From UBA2377 sp964525935 (lineage in GTDB: Bacteria; Verrucomicrobiota; Verrucomicrobiia; Opitutales; Opitutaceae), in assembly GCA_964525935.1 (NCBI GenBank), contig CAZGJZ010000002.1, positions 1 to 64,000 of the forward strand: a stretch of 64,000 bases of DNA. Reading direction: 5' to 3'. Positions 53,568 through 61,947 of this stretch are shown in pieces. Under the pieces are notes generated by a model. The model saw only the letters and a program-made list of their open reading frames with translations. It made no database searches and was not told the DNA's origin. Every line of letters begins with the position of its first letter. The stretch's first letter is position 1. A program made the translations under genes and the position numbers.

Positions 53568-54479
53568 TTAACCGAGGAGATTCTTCAGCGCGGCGAGGTA
53601 TTTCTCCTGCGTGCGCGTGATGACGTCGGCCGGAAGGCGCGGCGCGGGCGGGCGCTGGTCCCACTTGATGGCGAGCAGGTGGTCGCGCACGAACTGCTTG
53701 TCGTAGCTCGGCGGCGAAATGCCGGTGCGGTATTCGTCGGCCGGCCAATAGCGGGAGGAGTCGGGCGTGAGCACCTCGTCGATGAGGAACAGGTTGCCCG
53801 CGGCATCGGTGCCGAACTCGAACTTCGTGTCGGCGAGGATCATGCCGGCCTGCTTGGCGCGGTCGTGACCGGAGCGGTAGAGCGCGAGGCTGGTGGCCTT
53901 GACCTGGGCGTGGAGCGCGGCGCCGACGATGGCGGCGGCCTGCGTGTCGTTGATGGGCTCGTCGTGCTGGCCTTTCGGGGCCTTGGTGGTCGGCGTGAAG
54001 ATGGGCTCGGGGAGTTTGCCCGCCTGCGGGAGGCCGGCAGGGAGTTTGATGCCACAGACCTCGCCGGTCTTTTGATACGAGCTCCAGCCGCTGCCGATGA
54101 GGTAGCCGCGCGCGACGCACTCGATGGCCAGGGGCTTGAGCTTGCGCACGATCATGCTGCGCAGCTGGAGGTCGCGGTCATGGATGCCGCGGCGGGTGAA
54201 TTCGCCGGCCTGATCGGGCAGCAGGTGGTTTTGGATGAGCGGCTGCGTCTGGGCGAACCACCACAGGCTCATTTGCGTGAGGATGATGCCCTTGCCCGGG
54301 ATGCCGTCGGGCAAGATGACGTCGAAGGCCGAGAGCCGGTCGCTGGCCACGAGGAGGAGGGCGTCGCCGAGATCGAAGATTTCGCGCACCTTGCCGGAGG
54401 CGAGGAGCGGGAACGGGAGCCCGGTGAAGGAGGTGCGGGCCTGGGGTGGGAGGGCGGCGGCAATCGCGGCGAAATTCAT
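53568..54479 (-). CDS. purC: Phosphoribosylaminoimidazole-succinocarboxamide synthase
   Basis: Purine biosynthesis: joins CAIR and aspartate with ATP to make SAICAR. The 303-aa protein is of the longer, yeast-like group. Motifs: LLASGKVREIFDLGD, DRLSAFDVILPDGIPGKG, ECVARGYLIGSGWSSYQ, and the ATP/Mg region GMILADTKFEFGTD with LIDEVLTPDSSRYWP. ATG 54479 gives a normal start; 42 more upstream codons are open but run toward the tRNA region and look non-coding. Oddly placed at the head of the LacI array. Confidence 0.95.
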   Translation of the reverse strand: MNFAAIAAALPPQARTSFTGLPFPLLASGKVREIFDLGDALLLVASDRLSAFDVILPDGIPGKGIILTQMSLWWFAQTQPLIQNHLLPDQAGEFTRRGIHDRDLQLRSMIVRKLKPLAIECVARGYLIGSGWSSYQKTGEVCGIKLPAGLPQAGKLPEPIFTPTTKAPKGQHDEPINDTQAAAIVGAALHAQVKATSLALYRSGHDRAKQAGMILADTKFEFGTDAAGNLFLIDEVLTPDSSRYWPADEYRTGISPPSYDKQFVRDHLLAIKWDQRPPAPRLPADVITRTQEKYLAALKNLLG

Positions 54480-54597
54480 GCGCGCTGATTTGCAGGCAAA
54501 TCGGCGGGGGAGCGAAGCCAATTCTGTCGCGGATATGGCCGGAAAATTTACCTTGCGCGAAGCGGGAGGGAACGTAGCTTCCGGCGTTCCGCGGTTA

Positions 54598-54674
54598 GTC
54601 CCCATCGTCTAGCCCGGTTAGGACACTACCCTTTCACGGTAAGAACCGGGGTTCGAATCCCCGTGGGGACGCCA
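54598..54674 (+). tRNA. tRNA-Glu (TTC anticodon), CCA encoded
   Basis: Acceptor stem GTCCCCA (54598-54604) pairs with TGGGGAC (54664-54670), followed by G and encoded CCA (54672-54674). D-arm GTCT...GGAC, anticodon loop CTTTCAC (54631-54637) with anticodon TTC (54633-54635), and T-loop GGTTCGAATCC are all clear. The first anticodon-stem pair is imperfect. The 3' half serves as integration site for the adjacent island. Confidence 0.95.
54634..54674. other. Probable attachment site (att) in the tRNA-Glu 3' half
   Basis: The integrase gene reads into the tRNA from the island side and its last 13 codons lie within the tRNA. This is the classic arrangement for site-specific integration at a tRNA 3' end. 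The other att copy should be beyond the window, so the exact core cannot be set. Confidence 0.7.
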
Positions 54675-55881
54675 GCGGATTATTTTCCCAACTTTGGCCA
54701 ACAGCGGCCAAAGTTCCTCTACCATCGTCGATTGCGACGATTTCCGCCGAAGTTTTCGGCGAGGCGGTTTGGACAAGGTTTCCCGCCTTTTGACCCGATT
54801 TCCCAGAATTTGGGGAAGCTATTGAGGAAGGTAAGAGCAGCGAAAGCTTTTCCATCCCTGCTTGGATCGGAACGCTGCTAGGATCGGTGTAATGGTCCGT
54901 TTGCCGCCATTCGCTATGCCGGGCCATCTTCACTCTCGCGCCTTCGGAAACACCCGCTGCGCTCAAAAGACTAGCATAGGTGTGGCGCAGTGCATGGAAG
55001 TCTACGCGAAAGCCGCGTTCGTCCTGAGGTGGGATTCCGGCTGCAATCAAATCCTTGGTCAGCATATCAACGCCGGGGACGCCTTTCGGGAGAACTAGGC
55101 CGACGCCTTTTCCCCGGTTCCTTTCCAATAGGACCACTAATTGGGGAACTAGGAACATCGTGGCAGGCCGTTTGTTTTTGGTCGTGGAAGCCCGGACTTC
55201 TATCCACGGCCTTACATCGTCCAAATGCACGTCAGCCCAAAGGAGGCGCTTTAATTCTCCCCGTCTTAACCCGGTCAAAGCAGCCAACGCATACGCAAAT
55301 TGGCGGGGACCGCTGTGGGAAAGCAGCCGCAAAAACTCTTCGAGCTTTAGCGCACGGCGTTTAAATGTTTCGCGTCCTTCCGTGGGCACTTTGCCAATGC
55401 GCCTTAAAGGATTTGTTGTAATACGCCCCTGATTTTCCAGCCAGTTCGCGAACGTTTTCGCATGGGCGATGTATTCGTTTAATGTTTTCGGGGAAAATGC
55501 CGTTTGGGCAGAAAGCCATTTTTCTACACTGTCCGCCGACATATCCCGCAATTGCTTCCACCCGCATTCCTTAAAAAGCCTGATAATGCGATTCCGGGCA
55601 TGGATGACGTGGTCTTTGTTTCTTCCCCGGGCGACGAGGTTGGCGACGAAATCAGCATGGTGGGCCGTCAAAGGCTTTTGGGCGGCATCTCGAAGGGGTT
55701 TCGAATCCAAAATCCCCGCTAATTCCCTTTCCCTTTCCTCGATTCGCTTTCGTGCAGTATCTTCGGCGATTTCCTTTAGGTGCGTGTGTAATGGTTCATC
55801 GTAAATTTTCGGCCCATTGCTGAGTCGAAAGCGGACCCGGTAAACTCGACTGCCTTTTTGTTTGAAAATGCGTTTATACAT
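54634..55881 (-). CDS. Tyrosine-type site-specific integrase
   Basis: A 415-aa tyrosine recombinase. N-terminal arm-binding region, SAM-like core-binding domain (about 75-160; LTAHHADFVANLVARG) and catalytic domain with Arg206 (TGLRRGEL), candidate Lys (STTKNKRP), His296-x-x-Arg299 (HALRHTY), His322 and nucleophile Tyr331 (DHYTD). The C-terminal residues SPRGFEPRFLP are read from the tRNA-Glu T-arm region, and its TGA stop (54634-54636) comes from the anticodon loop. All catalytic residues are intact, so the island may still be mobile. Confidence 0.95.
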   Translation of the reverse strand: MYKRIFKQKGSRVYRVRFRLSNGPKIYDEPLHTHLKEIAEDTARKRIEERERELAGILDSKPLRDAAQKPLTAHHADFVANLVARGRNKDHVIHARNRIIRLFKECGWKQLRDMSADSVEKWLSAQTAFSPKTLNEYIAHAKTFANWLENQGRITTNPLRRIGKVPTEGRETFKRRALKLEEFLRLLSHSGPRQFAYALAALTGLRRGELKRLLWADVHLDDVRPWIEVRASTTKNKRPATMFLVPQLVVLLERNRGKGVGLVLPKGVPGVDMLTKDLIAAGIPPQDERGFRVDFHALRHTYASLLSAAGVSEGARVKMARHSEWRQTDHYTDPSSVPIQAGMEKLSLLLPSSIASPNSGKSGQKAGNLVQTASPKTSAEIVAIDDGRGTLAAVGQSWENNPLASPRGFEPRFLP

Positions 55882-55924
55882 GGGATTTCCGATTTGATTT
55901 TATTACCCCCGGGAAAGTCCTGCG

Positions 55925-56116
55925 CTAAGCGGGGCGTTTAATTAGATTTTGCACGTCACTCCATCGGATGAGGTGAATGCCGCGAATTTTTCGCGAAAAC
56001 AGCTGGTTGGAATCGATCATCCTACGAACGGTTTTGTCGGACATGCGCAAAAGTTCTGCCACTTCGCCAATTCTGAGCATCCGTTCCCCGTCTGGCATTT
56101 TTGGAAAATCGTTCAT
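55925..56116 (-). CDS. Small HTH protein, excisionase-like
   Basis: A 63-aa winged-HTH protein of the helix_turn_helix_17/excisionase type: MLRIGEVAELLRMSDKTVRRMIDSNQLFSRKIRGIHLIRWSDVQNLI. It is next to the integrase on the same strand, as expected for a recombination directionality factor. Its ATG overlaps the stop of the upstream gene by 4 bp. Confidence 0.75.
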   Translation of the reverse strand: MNDFPKMPDGERMLRIGEVAELLRMSDKTVRRMIDSNQLFSRKIRGIHLIRWSDVQNLIKRPA

Positions 56117-56511
56117 GGCGTTTTCTCCTTTTCCATTTCCCGGGGCTTTTGGTCAGATTTGGCGGCTTTCGTCTCCGCTTCTTCATCACTAATATGCGGC
56201 ACGCTTAGACTTTCATTTAACGGGTCCTGCGAAACCAACCATTGCTGATAAACTCGGTAAACTTGGCCGCGCTTAATTATTTTCTCCCCGAGTTTGTCTT
56301 TGAGGCGCTCGTTAAGCCATTGGGCGATTTCCTCGTAGCTATAACCCCGGTCCTGGAGTTTGCAGATGGCAGCGGTGTATTCGCTAACTTCGAAGAGGCG
56401 GACCTTTTTCTTCCACGGCATCCCTTCTGCCAAATTTGCGAGTGCCTCCGGATGGTGGGGCGGGAAATTGGGCGCGGAGGGGCTTTTGGCTTTATTTAGT
56501 TTCTTAGGCAT
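56113..56511 (-). CDS. Hypothetical island protein with HTH-like region
   Basis: A 132-aa protein starting MPKKLNKAKSP. The middle, LQDRGYSYEEIAQWLNERLKDKLGEKIIKRGQVYRVYQQWL, has the form of a helix-turn-helix used to count or bind repeats; the C-terminus is acidic then Lys-rich. Not recognised further. ATG 56511 is chosen over one five codons upstream. Translationally coupled to the excisionase-like gene. Confidence 0.55.
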   Translation of the reverse strand: MPKKLNKAKSPSAPNFPPHHPEALANLAEGMPWKKKVRLFEVSEYTAAICKLQDRGYSYEEIAQWLNERLKDKLGEKIIKRGQVYRVYQQWLVSQDPLNESLSVPHISDEEAETKAAKSDQKPREMEKEKTP

Positions 56512-56567
56512 GTTCAAAACGAACAAAAAAACAAAACTAAATACAACAATAAAACAATAGATCTAAA
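56512..56567. promoter_or_regulatory. AT-rich divergent control region
   Basis: A 56-bp A-rich region between divergent small regulators, with inverted repeat GTTC-AAAAC-GAAC at 56512-56524. A promoter/operator pair for island control is likely. Confidence 0.4.
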
Positions 56568-56789
56568 ATGAAAAACGAAAACCAAGGCCCCATTTCCGCC
56601 CCGGCGATTCCAAAACTTTCCCTTACGCGAATCGAAGCAGGTATAGCTCTCGGCGTAACCGCTATTACTATCGACCGTTTGGCCAAACGTGGACTTTTAC
56701 GGCCATCACGGGTCACCCGCAGACCCCTTTACCCAATCTGGGAACTTGAGCGTTTCCTTCGAGAAACTACCGCGGAAATTGAGCTTTAA
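56568..56789 (+). CDS. Small HTH DNA-binding protein (AlpA/excisionase-like)
   Basis: A 73-aa protein with SLTRIEAGIALGVTAITIDRLAKRGLLRPSRVTRRPLYPIWELERFL, a winged-helix HTH of the MerR/AlpA/excisionase group. It is divergent from the integrase-side operon, so it may act as an island regulator. Confidence 0.65.
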   Translation: MKNENQGPISAPAIPKLSLTRIEAGIALGVTAITIDRLAKRGLLRPSRVTRRPLYPIWELERFLRETTAEIEL

Positions 56790-57497
56790 TCCGAGGAAAA
56801 CATCCCCCCCCCCAAAAAAAATGCGATCCAATTTCCGGGCGATTTAATTACATGATTCGCCCGTTTTCCCGGGTTGATTTCCCAATGCAATTTCGGGAGC
56901 TAATTCGGAAACCAGAATTTTTCCGGGGAGAAATTAACATTTCCCGGCTTTCCTGGGTGCCGCGTTAGCCACCACCTGATTCCGAATGAGGTGAAGGGCG
57001 AGCTGCATCCGGCATAGCGGTGGCTATTGGACAAAGTTCGAACGTTCTACGCCGAAAGTCCGAACGATAAACAAACCGAGGCGCTTGCGAAGCTGTCGGC
57101 GATTGGCGGATGGCGGTAACGGCTTTCACTTTCGGGCATCGCCGCGTACCTGCGACGAGCCTGCTTGGCCGCCCCTAAAACACACTTGGTAACCTATGAA
57201 AATCAGTTACCAAGCCATCCAGTCGAAACCGCACAAGCATATGTTGTGATGATGATCTTCGAGGGAATATCAGAGATATATAACGCACAACACGGATTTG
57301 TGCTTGCGTTACATCGCCCGATCCACTTCTTTTCCCCTGCACCCCGCGAAAAAGCTCTGGCCACGCTAGTAGCCAGAGCTTTCAACGCGGGCCGCCTTTT
57401 GAGCGGGCTCACGCTGTCGTAGGCATACAGCTTGGCTCAACTGGCGGTGGATTCAAGGGGAATGTGCCCGCCTCTGTTTAAGTCAGCGATACCGCAT
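56790..57497. other. 708-bp island region without clear gene
   Basis: An AT-rich first part with a run of ten C then eight A near 56806-56824, then scattered short frames that look like remnants. Two inverted repeats are clear: CTTGGTAAC/GTTACCAAG (57185-57193, 57206-57214) and AAAGCTCTGGC/GCCAGAGCTTT (57351-57361, 57372-57382). An 85-codon frame at 57165-57422 has no protein-like signature and contains these repeats, so I do not call it. Confidence 0.5.
57351..57382. terminator. Possible bidirectional terminator in the island
   Basis: Eleven-base perfect arms with a ten-base loop, preceded by an A-run and ending in TTT. The T-run is short, so efficiency is uncertain. Confidence 0.45.
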
Positions 57498-57743
57498 ATG
57501 AGTAAGCCGCAAGATAGGACCGTATACCGCCGCCCTGACGGGCAGTGGGTGAATCAACGGAACGATGCCGACAAGGCATCGAGCCTGCACGACACGCAAC
57601 GGGAGGCAGACCAGGCCGCCCGCGAAAACCTCCGCAACCAAGGTGGCGGAGAAGTCACGACCATGGGTGAAGATGGTAAAATCCGCTCCAAGGATACCAT
57701 TGCGCCCGGTCACGAGTCGTCCGTTCGCGACACCGAGCATTAA
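57498..57743 (+). CDS. DUF2188-like small protein
   Basis: An 81-aa hydrophilic protein: VYRRPDGQWVNQRNDADKASSLHDTQREADQAARENLRNQGGGEVTTMGEDGKIRSKDTI matches the DUF2188 pattern (a YegP-like duplicated half, 'W.vk..g..ras...dTq.eA...A'). Function unknown; often found near restriction or stress genes. It is 12 bp before the half-size HsdS gene and may belong to that operon. Confidence 0.65.
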   Translation: MSKPQDRTVYRRPDGQWVNQRNDADKASSLHDTQREADQAARENLRNQGGGEVTTMGEDGKIRSKDTIAPGHESSVRDTEH

Positions 57744-57755
57744 GCTCGTTTCACG

Positions 57756-58343
57756 GTGAAACCAGCGCAGGTCAAACTGGGCGAGGTCGCCACCGTGCAG
57801 CTCGGCATCACGTTTCGTGGTGCCGACGCTGCGCGGCACGATCCGAACGGCACTCATCAGCTCATCCGTATCGGGGATGTTTCGGAGGATGGCGAAATTC
57901 GCTCCGACGAACCCAATCTCGTGCGGATCGACGAGGCGAGTGTAGCCCGTGGCGAGCTTCGCGAGGGTGACGTGCTGGTAGCCGCTCGCGGCACACGGAT
58001 GACGGCAGCTGTTTTCGACGGTTCGTTTGCCGCGGTTGTTGGAAGCCAATTCTGCATCGTGCGGCCGGATGCCGACCGACTGCTGCCGGACTATCTGCGC
58101 TGGTTTCTTAATCTTCCCACTACGCAGGAAAACTTGCTCTCCCATGCACGCGGTTCCTATGTCCGTTCCCTTCCTTCCAGTGCCTTGGCCGATCTTGAAA
58201 TTCGTATCCCGTCAATCGCACGTCAGCGTGCCATTGCGAAAATCCACGAACTCCGATTGCGCGAAAAGCACTTGATGAGCCAGCTCGCCGAACGCCGCGC
58301 AGTCCTCATCGATCACACCCTTTTTCAGTCTCTCGAATCGTAA
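57756..58343 (+). CDS. hsdS: Type I restriction specificity protein, half-size (single target domain)
   Basis: A 195-aa protein with one target-recognition domain (VKLGEVATVQLGITFRGAD, DVLVAARGTRMTAAVFDG, LLSHARGSYVRSLPSSALADLEIRIPSIARQRAIAKIHEL) followed by one conserved spacer helix. Normal HsdS has two such halves. It could dimerise to give a palindromic recognition sequence, modify specificity of the full-size HsdS, or be a remnant. It lies 20 bp before hsdM. Confidence 0.75.
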   Translation: MKPAQVKLGEVATVQLGITFRGADAARHDPNGTHQLIRIGDVSEDGEIRSDEPNLVRIDEASVARGELREGDVLVAARGTRMTAAVFDGSFAAVVGSQFCIVRPDADRLLPDYLRWFLNLPTTQENLLSHARGSYVRSLPSSALADLEIRIPSIARQRAIAKIHELRLREKHLMSQLAERRAVLIDHTLFQSLES

Positions 58344-58363
58344 GCCCCAAACCCATTTTCGAT

Positions 58364-59854
58364 ATGCCGTCCGTCAATCAATCCGAAATCAACAATGTCG
58401 CGTGGAGAGCCTGCGACACCTTCCGCGGCACGCTCGATCCGTCGGACTACAAGAACTACATTCTTGTCACCCTCTTCCTCAAATACATCAGCGACGTGAT
58501 CAAGGATCACCGCGCCGCCTACCTCGCCGAATACAAGGGCGACCAGGCTCGCGTCGCGCGCCGCCTCGCCCGCGAGCGTTTCCTTCTGCCAGACGGAGCC
58601 GACTTCGATAGCCTTTACGCCCAGCGCAACGAGGCCGACATCGGGGAGCGTATCAACCTCGCTCTCGAAAAGATTGAGGAAGCCAACAAGACCAAGCTTG
58701 AAGGCGTCTTCCGCGAGGTTGATTTCAACTCCGAGGGCAAGCTCGGCCAGACCAAGGAGCGGAACACGCGGATCAAAGGTCTGCTTGAGGTTTTTGCCGA
58801 TCCGCGTCTCGACCTCCGCCCTTCCAAAGTCGGCGACGAGGACGTGATCGGCAACGTTTACGAATACCTGTTGGAACGTTTCGCCTCCGACGCCGGCAAG
58901 AAAGCCGGCGAGTTTTACACCCCCGGTCAGGTGTCCACGCTGCTTGCGCGCCTGCTCAAGCCCAAGAAAGGCGACACCATTTGCGATCCCGCCTGCGGCT
59001 CTGGCTCGCTCCTGATCAAAGTCGGTCGCCAGGCCGACAAGCGCGACTTCGCTCTCTTCGGTCAGGAAAGCAACGGCACCACGCACGCGCTCTGCCGCAT
59101 GAACATGTTTCTGCACGGCATGGACAACTTTCGCATCGAGTGGGGCGATACTCTCCGTAATCCACGGCTCGTGGAAGGTGATCGACTCATGCAATTCGAC
59201 ATCGTCGCAGCCAATCCGCCGTTTTCGCTCGACCAGTGGGGCATTGACGAGGCCGCGGCCGACCCGTTCCGCCGCTACCACCGCGGCCTGCCGCCGAAGG
59301 GCAAGGGCGATTATGCCTTCATCACGCACATGATTGAAACCGCGCGCGCGCGCACCGGCCGCGTCGGCGTCGTGGTGCCACATGGCGTGCTCTTCCGAGG
59401 TGCCGCCGAAGGCCGCATTCGCCAAAAACTCATTGAGGATAATCTACTCGAAGCCGTCATCGGGCTGCCTGCGAATCTCTTCTTCGGCACCGGCATTCCT
59501 GCCGCGATTCTGCTTTTCAATAAAGGGAAGACCAACGGCGACGTTCTCTTCATCGATGCGGCCCGCGAGTTCGCCGACTCCAAGAACCAAAATCTCCTCA
59601 CCGACGCGCATCTCGACAAAATCGTCGCCACTTACGAGGCGTTCCAAACCGTCGAAAAATACTCTTACCGCGCCACCGCACAGGAGATCGCCGACAACGA
59701 CTACAATCTCAACATCCCGCGTTACGTCGATACGTTCGAGGAGGAGGCCGCGATCAATCTCAGCACCGTGAAAAAGGAGATCGCATCTCTCGAAAACGAA
59801 CTCGCCAGTGTCCGCAAGAAGATGGATGGCTACCTCAAGGAGTTGGGTCTGTGA
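58364..59854 (+). CDS. hsdM: Type I restriction-modification methyltransferase subunit
   Basis: A 496-aa N6-adenine methyltransferase. N-terminal HsdM domain (INNVAWRACDTFRGTLDPSDYKNYILVTLFLKYISD), SAM-binding motif DPACGSG from residue 208, and catalytic NPPF from residue 284. C-terminal coiled coil (KKEIASLENELASVRKKMDGYLKEL) contacts HsdS. Full length, with all motifs. It methylates the host sequence and is needed for restriction with HsdR. Confidence 0.95.
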   Translation: MPSVNQSEINNVAWRACDTFRGTLDPSDYKNYILVTLFLKYISDVIKDHRAAYLAEYKGDQARVARRLARERFLLPDGADFDSLYAQRNEADIGERINLALEKIEEANKTKLEGVFREVDFNSEGKLGQTKERNTRIKGLLEVFADPRLDLRPSKVGDEDVIGNVYEYLLERFASDAGKKAGEFYTPGQVSTLLARLLKPKKGDTICDPACGSGSLLIKVGRQADKRDFALFGQESNGTTHALCRMNMFLHGMDNFRIEWGDTLRNPRLVEGDRLMQFDIVAANPPFSLDQWGIDEAAADPFRRYHRGLPPKGKGDYAFITHMIETARARTGRVGVVVPHGVLFRGAAEGRIRQKLIEDNLLEAVIGLPANLFFGTGIPAAILLFNKGKTNGDVLFIDAAREFADSKNQNLLTDAHLDKIVATYEAFQTVEKYSYRATAQEIADNDYNLNIPRYVDTFEEEAAINLSTVKKEIASLENELASVRKKMDGYLKELGL

Positions 59855-59885
59855 ACGATTGCCGTCGGAAACCGAAGGGTGAAAA

Positions 59886-61085
59886 ATGAGAAACTATAAG
59901 CTCCCCAAAGGATGGGCTTGGAAGACGTTGGCGTCTCTGGTGCATCCTGAGCGAAAGATCTCATACGGCATCGTTCAACCGGGTGAGTTTGAGCCGAACG
60001 GAGTGCTGCTGGTCCGGGGCCAAGATTATTCGTTCGGTTGGAACGGCACAGAAACCATGTTTCGTGTTTCACCTGCCATCGATCAACCGTATCGGCGCTC
60101 TAAACTAAAAGCTGGAGACATCGTTATGACGATTGTGGGTGCGGGAACGGGCAACATAGCGGTCGTCCCCCAATATCTTGAGGGGGCAAATATCACTCAG
60201 ACTACCGCTAGAATTGCGATAAATGAGGCGGTGGCGTCCTCAGAATACGTTCGCTTGGTGTTGGAGTCGCATATCGGCAAACGATCAGTTTACGAAAATA
60301 TCAAGGGCGGGGCACAACCCGGGTTGAACATTGCGGACGTTGAAGAATTTCTTCTCCCAATGCCTAAGCTCGAAGAACAAGGCGCGATTGCTCGTTTGCT
60401 TAAGCCCTGGAGCGAGGCGCTAGAGAAACTCGACGCGCTTATCGTTGCCAAAGACCGATACAAGCAGGCACTGATGCAGCAACTCCTTACCGGCAAACGC
60501 CGCCTACGGGGTTCGCATTCACCGGTGCGATTCATCCGCGCGTCCGAAATTTTCAATAGTCGCTCCGAGCGTAATGGAGAAGGGGCGCGTATCCTGTCCG
60601 TGACCCAAGACCAAGGCGTGGTCGCCCGTGCCGATCTCGAACGAAAAATCAGTCACGACGCCGATACTTCCGGCAGCTACAAGCTCGTTCACGTTGGGGA
60701 TTACATTATCAGCCTGCGTTCATTCCAGGGCGGGCTGGAATATTCCGAGATCAGGGGAGCAGTCAGCCCCGCCTACCATGTCATCTATCCGCACAAGGAA
60801 ATCGACCGTGAGTTCTACCGATATTACTTCAAATCAACTGACTTCGTGAGCCGCTTGGCAGTTGCCGTTATTGGCATCCGTGACGGAAAGCAGATCAGTT
60901 TTACCGATTTCGGTTTCATCAAGCTGCCATATCCACACATAGACGATCAGAAGCAGATCGGTAAACTTCTCTCCACCGCGTCTGACGAACTCCGTCTTCT
61001 CCGTCAGCAACGCGCTGCCCTCGACCAGCAAAAATGTGGCCTAATGCAGATCCTGCTCACTGGCCAGAAACGCGTCCGCGTCTGA
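59886..61085 (+). CDS. hsdS: Type I restriction specificity subunit, full size
   Basis: A 399-aa protein with two target-recognition domains (about 1-160 and 210-355), each followed by a spacer helix ending in a repeated block (LLTGKRRLR near 199-207 and LLTGQKRVRV at the end). Motifs MTIVGAGTGNIAVVP and GGAQPGLNIADVEEFLLPMPKLEEQ in the first, IGIRDGKQISFTDFGFIKLPYPHIDDQKQI in the second. Each half reads one part of a bipartite DNA site. GC appears lower than in hsdM, as is common for exchanged specificity genes. Confidence 0.92.
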   Translation: MRNYKLPKGWAWKTLASLVHPERKISYGIVQPGEFEPNGVLLVRGQDYSFGWNGTETMFRVSPAIDQPYRRSKLKAGDIVMTIVGAGTGNIAVVPQYLEGANITQTTARIAINEAVASSEYVRLVLESHIGKRSVYENIKGGAQPGLNIADVEEFLLPMPKLEEQGAIARLLKPWSEALEKLDALIVAKDRYKQALMQQLLTGKRRLRGSHSPVRFIRASEIFNSRSERNGEGARILSVTQDQGVVARADLERKISHDADTSGSYKLVHVGDYIISLRSFQGGLEYSEIRGAVSPAYHVIYPHKEIDREFYRYYFKSTDFVSRLAVAVIGIRDGKQISFTDFGFIKLPYPHIDDQKQIGKLLSTASDELRLLRQQRAALDQQKCGLMQILLTGQKRVRV

Positions 61086-61092
61086 TGTCCCC

Positions 61093-61947
61093 ATGCCACC
61101 GCTATCGGAAAAAGAATATGTAATCTTCAGCGACGAATCCGATCGTCGCGGGCGCTTCTATTCCAATTTCTACGGCGGCGTGCGGGTACCTGCCTCCCAA
61201 TTGCGCCCGGTCGAACTCGCGTTGCTCGCCGAGAAACAGCGGCTTGGGCTGACCAGTGAAATCAAATGGGAGAAAGTGGGGCCGGGCGTTGTCGAGCGCT
61301 ATGAACAATTCATTGCTCTTTTCTTCGCACAGTTGGGGGCGCGTCGGGCGTTCATGCGCGTCATGTTCACACACAATGTGCATGTGCCAACTGGGCTGAC
61401 GCCTGAGCAGGCCGGTGAAAGCTACTACCTGCTCTACTATCAGTTTCTAAAGCATGGTTTCGGTCTGGCGCATCTCCCGGTGCACGCCGCATCTCCACGG
61501 CTGCGTGTCTATCTCGACGAAATCGGCGACACGCGAGAACAGGTCGCGAAATTCAAGGGCTTCATTCGCGGGCTTCCTGACACCAAGACGATTCGGGCGG
61601 CCGGTGGTTTGATCATGGATGAATCTGCCATTACCGAGGTTCGTTCCCACGACCACGTCATCATGCAGGCACTCGATGTAGTGCTCGGCTCGATTACCTT
61701 TCGCCTTAACAATAAGCATCAGGAAAAGCTTCCTGACGGTAAACGTGGCAAACGAACGATAGCGAAAGAGCGGCTCTACAAATTTATCCTGGCTCAAATC
61801 AAGCAGGTGACCGGCAAGCAGGCATTTAATATCGGAATCAGCACGGGCACCTCGGCTGCACCCGATGCGCGTTGGTCAGATCCTTACTTGCACTGGTGCT
61901 TTACTCCGCGAGAGCACGCCATCGATCCGTCAGCCATCAAGCCATGA
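61093..61947 (+). CDS. DUF3800 domain protein within the restriction locus
   Basis: A 284-aa protein whose N-terminus YVIFSDESDRRGRFYSNFYGGVRV and later LRVYLDEIGDTREQ and ITEVRSHDHVIMQALDVVLG match DUF3800, an RNase H-like fold family with conserved Asp residues (D in FSDES, D in YLDE, and further down D in HDHV). A nuclease role is suspected for the family; not shown. It sits 7 bp after hsdS and before hsdR, so it probably belongs to the defence operon. Confidence 0.75.
   Translation: MPPLSEKEYVIFSDESDRRGRFYSNFYGGVRVPASQLRPVELALLAEKQRLGLTSEIKWEKVGPGVVERYEQFIALFFAQLGARRAFMRVMFTHNVHVPTGLTPEQAGESYYLLYYQFLKHGFGLAHLPVHAASPRLRVYLDEIGDTREQVAKFKGFIRGLPDTKTIRAAGGLIMDESAITEVRSHDHVIMQALDVVLGSITFRLNNKHQEKLPDGKRGKRTIAKERLYKFILAQIKQVTGKQAFNIGISTGTSAAPDARWSDPYLHWCFTPREHAIDPSAIKP

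Noticed and set aside
53539..54120. N-terminal extension of LacI paralogue 5 into purC
   Set aside because: Wrong frame of purC; the other four paralogues all start at the equivalent of ATG 53538.
57165..57422. 85-codon frame in the island
   Set aside because: It contains two inverted repeats and shows no recognisable motif or ribosome-binding site.
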